From Planctomycetota bacterium (lineage in GTDB: Bacteria > Planctomycetota > PLA2 > JAEUHO01), in assembly GCA_020851795.1 (NCBI GenBank), contig JADZCA010000011.1:1-64000 (forward strand): a stretch of DNA of 64,000 bases. The letters are read 5' to 3'. Under the pieces are notes generated by a model. That model worked only from the letters and a program-made list of their open reading frames with translations. It was not told where the DNA came from and did no database searches. Numbering within the stretch: position 1 is the first letter of the stretch; each line of letters opens with the position of its first letter. This document shows positions 49,631-57,037 of the stretch, in pieces. Both the position numbers and the translations under genes were made by a program.

Positions 49631-50683
49631 ATGTCGTCCGTCGCCCTCGACCGGATCCGTCGTTGCCTCGCGATGGTCCCCCTGATCCGGGCGCGCCCCG
49701 GGATCCGGCTCGGCGAGCTGGCCTCGATGTTCGGCGTCACCGAGGCCGACGTGCGCGCCGACATCACGGAGGTCCTCGCGCTCTGCGGGGTCCCGCCGTA
49801 CCTGCCGCACAACTACTTCGTGTTCCAGATCGACGGCGACAAGGTCCGGATCCGCTTCGCCGAGCACCTGCGCCGTCCGGTGCACCTGACGCTGCAGGAG
49901 GCGCTCGCCATCGGGCTCGCGCTGCGCGGCGTGGGCAGCGGGCGCGTGCCCCCGTTCGGCGACGCGGCGGTCCGGCTGCGCGAGAAGCTGCGGACGGTGC
50001 TGCGGGGCGGCGACCGCGTGGTGCTCGAGACGCTCGAGCGCTCCGTCGCGGGACGTCCCGTGCCCGAGCCGGTGACCGCGACGATCGCGACGCTCAAGGC
50101 CGCGATGGCGCGCAACGTCGCGGTGCGGGTCGTGTACTACACCGCGGGCCGCGACGCGGTCTCCGAGCGCGAGATCGAGCCGTACGGGCTCGTGGACCAC
50201 CGCGGCACCTGGTACGTGGTCGCGCGGGACTCGCTGCGCGCCCGCGAGCTCCCCTTCCGCGTGGACCGCATCCGCTCGGCCGCGCTCACCGAGCGCGAGT
50301 ACCTCGTCCCCGACGACTTCACCGCCGAGCGCTACCGCGGCGACGAGATGTACCGCGACGCCGGCGACGAGGTGCCCGTCCGCGTGCGCTTCTCGGGCCG
50401 CGCGGCCCCGTGGGTCGCCGACGGCGTGGCCCGCAAGGACCTCGAGGTGCGCGCCGACGGCTCGGTGGTCCGCACGTTCCGCACCGGCCCGCGCGCGCGC
50501 TGGCTCTACGCCCTCGTCGCCCGCTGCGGGGCCGACGCCGAGCTCCTGTCGCCGCCGGAGCACCGCGCGGGCATGGCGGCCTACCTCGACGGCCTCCTCG
50601 CGGCCACGGGCGAGGCCCGCGCGACCGCCGCGGCGAGGGCCAAGCCGGCCGGCCCCCCCCGCACCCGCCGTCGCCCTGCGTGA
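49631..50683 (+). CDS. WYL-domain transcriptional regulator
   Basis: A 350-aa protein with an N-terminal winged-helix segment (RRCLAMVPLIRARPGIRLGELASMFGVTEADVRADITEVL) and a central WYL domain: VRVVYYTAGRDAVSEREIEPYGLVDHRGTWYVVARDSLRARELPFRVDRI. A WCX-like C-terminal extension (EVPVRVRFSGRAAPWVAD...) completes the usual order. WYL proteins bind ligands, often nucleic acids, and regulate DNA-damage or defence genes; PafBC-like members control DNA repair. The target here is not evident. The last 30 residues are low complexity. Confidence 0.92.
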   Translation: MSSVALDRIRRCLAMVPLIRARPGIRLGELASMFGVTEADVRADITEVLALCGVPPYLPHNYFVFQIDGDKVRIRFAEHLRRPVHLTLQEALAIGLALRGVGSGRVPPFGDAAVRLREKLRTVLRGGDRVVLETLERSVAGRPVPEPVTATIATLKAAMARNVAVRVVYYTAGRDAVSEREIEPYGLVDHRGTWYVVARDSLRARELPFRVDRIRSAALTEREYLVPDDFTAERYRGDEMYRDAGDEVPVRVRFSGRAAPWVADGVARKDLEVRADGSVVRTFRTGPRARWLYALVARCGADAELLSPPEHRAGMAAYLDGLLAATGEARATAAARAKPAGPPRTRRRPA

Positions 50684-50755
50684 CGCGGTGCTGCGGGGCA
50701 CGTCGCGGGGCACGTCGCGGGGCGCGTCGCGGGGCAGGCGCCCGCGCGGACCGCG

Positions 50756-51469
50756 TCAGGCGGGCCGCGACGCGCGGCGCGCGAGGACGGCGACCACGCG
50801 GCTGAAGTAGACGGCGGGCTGCAGGAAGAGGTCGGCGCGCGGGTTGTGGCGGCGGAGGCGCGGCGCCTCGAGGCGACGCAGCAGCCGACGGCGCAGCGAC
50901 GGCGAGCCGTCGGGGCCGCGTTCGCCGTCGTAGGCCTCGGGGACGAGCCCGTGGCGGCGCAGCAGGTGGTCGAGGCGCACGAGGTCGATCGGGTGCAGGT
51001 GCTCGTGCTCGAACGGCGTCGGTGCGCCCACGGGCGTCGGGCGGAAGAACCGCGCGTAGCCATGGCGGGCCCACGAGGTGCGCGACGGGCGACCGAGGAC
51101 GTTGGGCGTCGAGAGCACGAGGGCCCCGCCCGGGGCGAGCACCCGGGCGAGCTCGCCCACGAGCGCCGCCTGCGCCTCGATGTGCTCGATGCCCTCGATG
51201 CACGCCACGAGGGCGAACGCGCCGTCGGGCCACGGGAGCGGGCGTTCGAGGTCCATCGCGGTCGCGGGCAGGCCGGCCGCCGCGGCGGGCGCCGGGTCGC
51301 GGTCGCCCCCGACGGCGTCGAGGCCCCGGTCGCGCAGCGCGCGGAGGAGCAGCCCCGTGCCACAGGGCACGTCGAGCGCGCGCGATCCGGGGGGGAGGCC
51401 CGCGCGCGCCACCAGCCGGAGCGCGGCGGCGCGGACGAGGTCGGGGGAGGCGGCCGCGGCGGGGGACAC
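50756..51469 (-). CDS. SAM-dependent methyltransferase
   Basis: A 237-aa class I methyltransferase. Motif I is SRALDVPCGTGLLLRALRDRG, then GGDRDPAPAA (acidic loop), PLPWPDGAFALVACIEGIEHIE and LARVLAPGGALVLSTPNVLGRPSR (post II/III). This Methyltransf_11/23 pattern is common in glycan or lipid O-methylation, and STPN suggests a glycan cluster relative. The substrate is unknown. The start is GTG at 51469, with TATGGT 8 nt upstream on the minus strand. It is divergent from the large BNR/WD40 gene. Confidence 0.88.
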   Translation of the reverse strand: MSPAAAASPDLVRAAALRLVARAGLPPGSRALDVPCGTGLLLRALRDRGLDAVGGDRDPAPAAAAGLPATAMDLERPLPWPDGAFALVACIEGIEHIEAQAALVGELARVLAPGGALVLSTPNVLGRPSRTSWARHGYARFFRPTPVGAPTPFEHEHLHPIDLVRLDHLLRRHGLVPEAYDGERGPDGSPSLRRRLLRRLEAPRLRRHNPRADLFLQPAVYFSRVVAVLARRASRPA

Positions 51470-51477
51470 GACCGCCC

Positions 51478-51483
51478 ACCATA
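51478..51483 (-). promoter_or_regulatory. Probable -10 box of the methyltransferase gene (TATGGT)
   Basis: Minus-strand TATGGT lies 8 nt before the GTG at 51469. It faces the rightward TAGGAT at 51522-51527. Confidence 0.45.
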
Positions 51484-51521
51484 CCGGGAAGGGACCGTTG
51501 GCCCCGCCCCCCCCGGAAGAG

Positions 51522-51527
51522 TAGGAT
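51522..51527 (+). promoter_or_regulatory. Probable -10 box of the BNR/WD40 gene (TAGGAT)
   Basis: TAGGAT would give a leader of about 83 nt before the ATG at 51617. GGGAGGA, 5 nt before that ATG, is the ribosome site. Confidence 0.45.
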
Positions 51528-51616
51528 CGCGGGGTGCGGGACGGGCTCCGCGAACCTCGGCGCCGGCCGTGCCGGGCCGGTGGGGCGTCGTCGGGTCCGT
51601 CCGCGGGAGGACGGCG

Positions 51617-54600
51617 ATGGGACCTTCCGGTCGTCGGGTCGGTCTGGCGGGTCGTCGCGTCGCGACGGCGGCCGTGCTGCTGGCGCTCTGCGGCGTCGTG
51701 CTCCGCAGCGCCCGGGTGGACGCGGCCGACGCTCCGCGCTGGGAGTCGCGCACGACCGGCATCGCGGTCCGGGGCCTCTCGTCGTTGCGGATCGTCTCGA
51801 AGACGCCCGAGATCTGGTACGCGAGCATCTACGGGTCGAAGACGCAGCCGATGGGGCTGTGCGAGAGCCGTGACAAGGGCAAGACGTGGAAGCCGCTGCG
51901 CCAGGGCCTCGAGGAGCTGGTCACGAGCCGTGACGCGTTCGAGATCACGGTGGACCCGAAGGACGAGAAGACGCTCTACGTCGTCACGCGCGGCAAGGTG
52001 TTCAAGAGCACCAACGCGGGCCAGTCCTTCGAGTCGATCGCCGCGGGGACCCAGACCTTCTCGATCGACCGCAGCCAGAGCCGGTCGTGGGTCGCCGGCG
52101 TCGCGGTGGACCCGAGCAACAGCAAGCGGCTGCTCGCCGGCACGCGGGCCGACGGGTACTACGGCGGGCTGTTCGAGTCGAAGGACGCGGGCCGGACGTG
52201 GAGCCAGATCGCGGGCACGGGCGACCGCAAGGACCTCCAGGAGTCGGGGCTGAGCCACGACGCGTGGCCCATCGCGCTCGACAAGACCGACAAGTTCGTG
52301 CTCGTCGGCGGCCGCACCGTCTCCGCGCTGCTCTCCGAGGACCGTGGGCTGCGGTTCAAGATGACGCAACCGGGCGGCGCGGGGCGGCACGAAGCGCACT
52401 CGATGACGCCGATGCACAACGGCGAGGTGTTCCTCGCCGAGTCGCGGGGCCTGTGGCGCTCGCGCGACCGCGGCGCGACGTGGGGCAAGGAGCCCCTGCT
52501 GCCCGGCGTCTGCCTCGCCGTGGACGTCGAGCCGGGCAACCGCAAGGCCGTCTGGGCGGTCATCGAGGGGCAGGGCCTCTGGCACACCGACAACCTCACG
52601 AAGTGGGCGGGGCCCGGCCAGGGCGCGATCGACCCGCACGACGTCGTCGTGCACCCCTCGTCGAAGAACACCGTGTTCCTGACGTCGCTGACGACGGGCC
52701 TCTGGATGTCCACCGACCACGGCGAGACGTGGCAGACGCTCTCCGACAAGCTCCCCGACGCCGTGCCCGCGGTCACCCACGCGGCCGTGCACCCGGCCGA
52801 CCCCAAGCAGGCCCTCGCGGTGACGGACACGGGCTTCGTGTTCGCCAGCCAGGACGGCGGGGCGACGTGGACCCGTCCGGGCAACCTCGGCGCCTCGGTC
52901 ACGCGCGTCGTGGGCGTGCCCGGCGCCGCGGGCACGTGGCTCGTCGCCGGTGCGGGCGTCGCGGTGTCGAAGGACTTCGGTTCCACGTGGCAGCGCACGC
53001 TCGTCTCGCCCGACGCGGAGGACCGCGTCGTGGACCTCGAGCGTCTCCCCGACGGCACGTGGCTCGCGCTCTGGGAGCGCGAGGCCCGGCTCTCGACGAG
53101 CAAGGACGGCGGCGCGACGTGGGAGAACGGCACGATGGGCCGCCCCACGCCCGGGCGCGCGACCTTCGCCGCCGACGTCGCCGTGGACCCCAAGGACCCG
53201 AAGCACCTGCTGCTGGCGACGCGTTCGGTCGCCGAGCCCGGCACGAAGGACGACCGCGACGGCGGGCCCTACGAGTCGCGGGACGGCGGCACGACGTGGA
53301 CGTTGCTCGACGCGGGGCTCAAGGGCGACCGCAACGTCTGGCGCGAGCGGTGGAACCAGGGCGCGGCCGCGGCGATCGACCCGAGCGGCGCGCTCCTCTA
53401 CGCCGTGCACGGCGTCGGCGTCTTCCGGCTCGAGCCGGCCGCGGACGGCAAGGGCGCGTGGGCCGAGGTCACGGTCGCCGGGGCGCCCGCGCTCCCGACG
53501 GTCACGACCTTCGCCACGGTGCCGACCGCCGACGGCGGCGTCGAGCACGTGATGCAGCTCGAGGGGCTCACGACGCGCGCGCTCGTCCGCTCGGGCGACG
53601 GCGGCAAGACGTGGAGCGTGATGCCCGACCCGGGCACGACGCTCGCCTCGCTGTCGGCCGACCCGACCACGCCCGGCCGCCTGTGGACCGGCGACCCGGT
53701 CGGCGACCGCGGCGTGCTCGTCTACGAAGTGCCCGGGGCCGCGCCGCCGCCCGCGCCCGCGCCGTCCCCCGCGCCGGCCGCGCCGCCGGCGCCCGCCCCC
53801 GCCCCGACGCCGGCGCCCGACCGGCGCGAGAAGCCCGTGGCCGGCCTCATGGCGTTCACGGCCGGGGCCGACAAGGCGATGCGCATCTACGACCTCCACG
53901 CCGGCGTGGCGACGCCGGTGGTCGGCGCGCACGACGGGGCGGTCACCTCGGTGCTGCTCTCGCGCGACGAGTCGCGGCTGTTCACCGGGTCGGCCGACAA
54001 GACCGTGCGCCTCTGGAAGGGCGACGACGGCTCGGCGCTGGGCAAGCTCGAGGGGCACGCCGGCGCCGTCGGCGCGCTCGCGGTCTCGCCCGACGGGGCG
54101 GTGCTCTACGCGGGCGACGAGGACTGGAAGATCCTCGTCTGGGACGTGACGACCGGCAAGCCCACGGGGCGCCTCGAGGGGCACACCCACGGCGTCACCG
54201 CGCTCGCGCTCGACAAGACGGGCGCGAGGCTCTACTCCGCGTCGCGCGACCGTTCGGTGCGTGCGTGGGACACGGCGAAGGCGAAGGAGGCCTACCTCAT
54301 CGGTGGTCACCCGGGCGAGGTGCTCGCGCTCGCGCTGTCGCCGGACGGGACGCGCCTCTACACGGGCGGCCGCGACGGGACGGTGCGCGTCTTCGAGACC
54401 ACCGAGGGCAAGCCTGCCGGGACCTACGCGGTGCACCAGCACGTGGTCACGGCGCTCGCGCTGGCGCCCGACGGCGCGACGCTCTACGTCGCCGGCGACA
54501 CCGGCGAGGTCGAGTCGGTCGCGACGGCCGACGGCAAGGCGGGGCTCTCCTACGAGGCCGGCGCCGAGGGCGGCGTCGCGTCGCTCGCCGTGTCGGCGGA

Positions 54601-55000
54601 CGGGCGTTGGGTCGTCGGCGGTGGCGCCGACGGCGTGCTCCGGCTGTGGCGGGCGGGGACGGTGAAGCCGATGTGGGCCTCGGCGAAGGACCACGCGGGC
54701 GCGATCTTCTCGGTGGCGCTGACGCCGGACCAAGGCGAGCCGCTGGCGGGTGCGCCCGGTGCGCCGCCCGAGCCGGCGATGGGCGGCGACGCGCCGCCGG
54801 CGATGGGCGAGACGCCGCCCGCCATGGGGGAGGCGCCGCCCGCGATGGGCGACGCGCCGCCGGCGATGGGCGAGACGCCTCCCGCCATGGGGGAGGCGCC
54901 GCCGGCGATGGGCGAAACGCCGCCCGCGATGGGCGACGCGCCCCCCGCGATGGGCGACACGCCGCCCGCCATGGGCGAGACGCCGCCCGCGATGGGATAG
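51617..55000 (+). CDS. Large exported BNR/sialidase-repeat and WD40 protein with PPAMG tail
   Basis: A 1127-aa protein. The signal peptide is RRVATAAVLLALCGVVLRSARVDAA. Residues ~40-700 hold about ten Asp-box (BNR) motifs, for example ESRDKGKTW, ESKDAGRTW, MSTDHGETW, TSKDGGATW and RSGDGGKTW, forming two likely beta propellers of the photosystem-II-stability/sortilin type. A Pro/Ala linker (~712-738) leads to a WD40 propeller (~744-1035) with six or seven blades such as FTGSADKTVRLWKGDDG and YSASRDRSVRAWDT. The end (~1053-1127) is eleven near-perfect PPAMG(E/D)(T/A) heptapeptides. It is probably a surface or periplasmic binding scaffold; no enzyme site is visible. Confidence 0.9.
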   Translation: MGPSGRRVGLAGRRVATAAVLLALCGVVLRSARVDAADAPRWESRTTGIAVRGLSSLRIVSKTPEIWYASIYGSKTQPMGLCESRDKGKTWKPLRQGLEELVTSRDAFEITVDPKDEKTLYVVTRGKVFKSTNAGQSFESIAAGTQTFSIDRSQSRSWVAGVAVDPSNSKRLLAGTRADGYYGGLFESKDAGRTWSQIAGTGDRKDLQESGLSHDAWPIALDKTDKFVLVGGRTVSALLSEDRGLRFKMTQPGGAGRHEAHSMTPMHNGEVFLAESRGLWRSRDRGATWGKEPLLPGVCLAVDVEPGNRKAVWAVIEGQGLWHTDNLTKWAGPGQGAIDPHDVVVHPSSKNTVFLTSLTTGLWMSTDHGETWQTLSDKLPDAVPAVTHAAVHPADPKQALAVTDTGFVFASQDGGATWTRPGNLGASVTRVVGVPGAAGTWLVAGAGVAVSKDFGSTWQRTLVSPDAEDRVVDLERLPDGTWLALWEREARLSTSKDGGATWENGTMGRPTPGRATFAADVAVDPKDPKHLLLATRSVAEPGTKDDRDGGPYESRDGGTTWTLLDAGLKGDRNVWRERWNQGAAAAIDPSGALLYAVHGVGVFRLEPAADGKGAWAEVTVAGAPALPTVTTFATVPTADGGVEHVMQLEGLTTRALVRSGDGGKTWSVMPDPGTTLASLSADPTTPGRLWTGDPVGDRGVLVYEVPGAAPPPAPAPSPAPAAPPAPAPAPTPAPDRREKPVAGLMAFTAGADKAMRIYDLHAGVATPVVGAHDGAVTSVLLSRDESRLFTGSADKTVRLWKGDDGSALGKLEGHAGAVGALAVSPDGAVLYAGDEDWKILVWDVTTGKPTGRLEGHTHGVTALALDKTGARLYSASRDRSVRAWDTAKAKEAYLIGGHPGEVLALALSPDGTRLYTGGRDGTVRVFETTEGKPAGTYAVHQHVVTALALAPDGATLYVAGDTGEVESVATADGKAGLSYEAGAEGGVASLAVSADGRWVVGGGADGVLRLWRAGTVKPMWASAKDHAGAIFSVALTPDQGEPLAGAPGAPPEPAMGGDAPPAMGETPPAMGEAPPAMGDAPPAMGETPPAMGEAPPAMGETPPAMGDAPPAMGDTPPAMGETPPAMG
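54776..55000 (+). repeat. Coding 21-bp minisatellite (PPAMGE/D heptapeptides)
   Basis: Eleven in-frame copies of a 21-bp unit, CCGCCGGCGATGGGCGA plus ACG/GCG codons, encode PPAMG(E/D)(T/A). Third positions vary (GCG/GCC, CCG/CCC) while the peptide is kept, which suggests selection on the peptide or gene conversion. Such units can change copy number by slippage. Confidence 0.9.
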
Positions 55001-55048
55001 CGACCGCCGTCGGCGGCGCACAGCGCCTGCGCGTCGCGCGCGTCGTCG

Positions 55049-56281
55049 CTACGCGAAGCCGAGGGCGGCGAGCAGCAAGAGGCCTGCGGCCGTCGTGAGG
55101 AGGGTGAGCGGCACGCCGACCTTGGCGTAGTCGAGGAACCCGACGTGGACGTCCTCACGGGCGGCCGCCTCGACGACGATGAGGTTCGCCACCGAGCCGA
55201 CCAGCGTCAGGTTGCCCGCCAGCGTGCTCGTCAGGGCGAGCTGGTACCAGAACGACGGCGAGGCGCCCTCGTAGCCGTGGCCGAGCACCAGCACGAACGG
55301 CACGTTGCTGAAGACGTTGCTCGCCACGAGGCTGAACGCCGCGAAGGGCACGGGGCGCGTCGCAGGGTCCGACGTGAGCGTCGGCGTGACGGCGCGCACC
55401 GCGTCGTCCACCCAGCCCGCGTGCGCGACGCCCCCGACCACGACGAACAGCGCGGCGAAGAACAGGAGCAACGGCCAGTCCAGCCGCGCCAGCGCCTCCG
55501 TGGGCTCTCCACGGCGCAGGAGCGCGACGAGGCAGGCGCCGGCGAGTGCCACCCACGCCAGCGGCAGGCCCGCGGAGAAGCCGACGAGCACGGCGCCGAG
55601 GCAGACGAGGAACCGCCGTGCGCGCGGCCGGTCGAGCGGGATCGTCGGTGCCACCGGCGCGACGACCACGCCGCGGAGCGAGCGGCGGAACGCGACGAGG
55701 AAGAACGCCGCGGTGAGCGCGAGCAGCACGAGGCCGACCGGCGTCATCACCGCGCCGTAGCGCGTCCAGGACAGCCCCGAGAAGTGCCCGACGAGCATGC
55801 ACTGCGGCGTGCCCGTCAGCGTCATCGTCCCGCCCACGTTGCTGCTGGTCGCGAGCGCGAGGAGGAACGGGGCGGGGGGCAGGCGGCCGGCGCGGCACAG
55901 CCGCGCCACCAGCGGCGTCGCCATCAGGCACACGGCGTCGTTGACGAGCAGCGCGGACAGGATGCCCGCCGAGAAGACCACCACGACGAGGAGCCGCGAG
56001 GCCGACCAGCGGCGGGCGGCGAGCGCCGCCGCCCACGCGTCGAGCAGCCCCGAGCGGTCGAGCTCGACCTGCAGCACCATCATCCCGAACAGCAGCGCGA
56101 TCGTGTTGCCGTCCACCGAGGCGTAGGCCTGCGCCGGCGTGAGCACGCCGAGCAGCACCATGAGCACCGCGCCGAGGAGGGCGCCCGTCGGCCGGCCGAC
56201 CGGCAGCCAGCGGAAGCGCCGCCCGGCGATCAGCACGTACGCGACGGCGAAGATCGCGAGCGAGAGGGGGCGGACGGGCAT
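55049..56281 (-). CDS. Ion transporter superfamily permease (ArsB/NhaD/SLC13-like)
   Basis: A 410-aa inner-membrane protein with about 11 hydrophobic helices. The two internal repeats each carry the hallmark re-entrant motif: LLVNDAVCLMATPLVARL with ATSSNVGGTMTLTGTPQ, and LVASNVFSNVPFVLVLG with NLTLVGSVANLIVVEAA. This SNxGG(T)xTxxGxPxN-type pattern fits the ArsB/NhaD/CitMHS group of Na+- or H+-driven anion or cation transporters. The substrate (arsenite, dicarboxylate or Na+) cannot be decided. The ATG at 56281 opens directly into the first helix. It is divergent from the EIIA-like gene. Confidence 0.88.
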   Translation of the reverse strand: MPVRPLSLAIFAVAYVLIAGRRFRWLPVGRPTGALLGAVLMVLLGVLTPAQAYASVDGNTIALLFGMMVLQVELDRSGLLDAWAAALAARRWSASRLLVVVVFSAGILSALLVNDAVCLMATPLVARLCRAGRLPPAPFLLALATSSNVGGTMTLTGTPQCMLVGHFSGLSWTRYGAVMTPVGLVLLALTAAFFLVAFRRSLRGVVVAPVAPTIPLDRPRARRFLVCLGAVLVGFSAGLPLAWVALAGACLVALLRRGEPTEALARLDWPLLLFFAALFVVVGGVAHAGWVDDAVRAVTPTLTSDPATRPVPFAAFSLVASNVFSNVPFVLVLGHGYEGASPSFWYQLALTSTLAGNLTLVGSVANLIVVEAAAREDVHVGFLDYAKVGVPLTLLTTAAGLLLLAALGFA

Positions 56282-56330
56282 CCGGAGTCCGGTGGGGAGC
56301 CGGGGCGCGCGTCGCGCCGCGGGGGCGGGG

Positions 56331-56348
56331 CGGGATGATATCGTCCCG
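56331..56348. promoter_or_regulatory. Near-palindromic divergent promoter/operator
   Basis: CGGGATGAT-ATCGTCCCG is a palindrome with one mismatched pair. It contains TATCGT reading right (toward the EIIA-like gene) and TATCAT reading left (toward the transporter), so overlapping -10 boxes of the two divergent genes are likely and a dimeric regulator could control both. Confidence 0.45.
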
Positions 56349-56390
56349 CTCCCGCGGCCGCGTCGGACGCGGGACCTCCGGAGCCGCCCC

Positions 56391-56867
56391 TTGGACCGCG
56401 TGCGCAAGGCCCTCGCGACCCTGCTCGTCCCCGACCGTGTGCTCGACCTCCCGACCGGCGAGGGCAAGAAGGACGCCGTCATGCGCCTCGGGCGCATCGC
56501 GTGCCAGGCGGCCGGCGTCCACGCCGACCACGCCAAGGCCGTGCTCGACGCGCTCTGGGACCGCGAGCAGATCCTCTCGACGGGCATCGGGCTCGGGATC
56601 GCGGTGCCCCACGTCCGCCACGCCAACGTGCCGCGGGAGGCCATGGTCGTGGGCCGTTCGCGCGGCGGCATGCCGTTCGACGCGATCGACGGCAAGCCGG
56701 TGCACGCCGTCTTCACGATCCTCATGCCCGCGGGCGACAACCGTCGCCACGTGGAGGTCCTGGGCGCCATCGCGACGACGCTGAAGGACCCGGCGCGCCG
56801 CGACGACGTGTTCCAGGCGGCGGACGCGGCGACGTTCGTCCATCGCATGCTGGGCACGGGGTCCTGA
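56391..56867 (+). CDS. PTS EIIA-like (PtsN type) regulatory protein
   Basis: A 158-aa EIIA domain of the fructose/mannitol (PtsN) class. The phosphorylatable His is in TGIGLGIAVPHVRHANV, with DRVLDLPTGEGKKDAVMRL before it and GKPVHAVFTILMPAGDNRRHVEVLGAIATTL after it. No PTS transporter is adjacent, so a regulatory role like EIIA-Ntr (phosphorylation-linked control of K+ or metabolism) is likely. The TTG at 56391 has GGAG 8 nt upstream; a GTG at 56400 is an alternative. It is divergent from the ion transporter, with a shared palindromic promoter. Confidence 0.85.
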   Translation: MDRVRKALATLLVPDRVLDLPTGEGKKDAVMRLGRIACQAAGVHADHAKAVLDALWDREQILSTGIGLGIAVPHVRHANVPREAMVVGRSRGGMPFDAIDGKPVHAVFTILMPAGDNRRHVEVLGAIATTLKDPARRDDVFQAADAATFVHRMLGTGS

Positions 56868-57037
56868 AGGGCCGAGGCGTCGCCTCCGTCGGCCGCGGGC
56901 TTCCGGTGCCCGGACCGCGCGGAGCGGTGGAGCGGTGCGGCCGGTCCCAGCCTCGCGCGGGTGCGCGGCCGTCGCCGGACGCGGACCTGCGGCGCGGGAC
57001 GGCGGCGGGACCGGCGTCCTGTCGGCAGGGTGCGCGG

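Noticed and set aside
51534..52253. Leaderless-looking GTG 6 nt after TAGGAT upstream of the BNR/WD40 gene
   Set aside because: The frame it opens is arginine-rich and overlaps the real gene out of frame; the spacing match may be chance, although a short leader peptide cannot be excluded.
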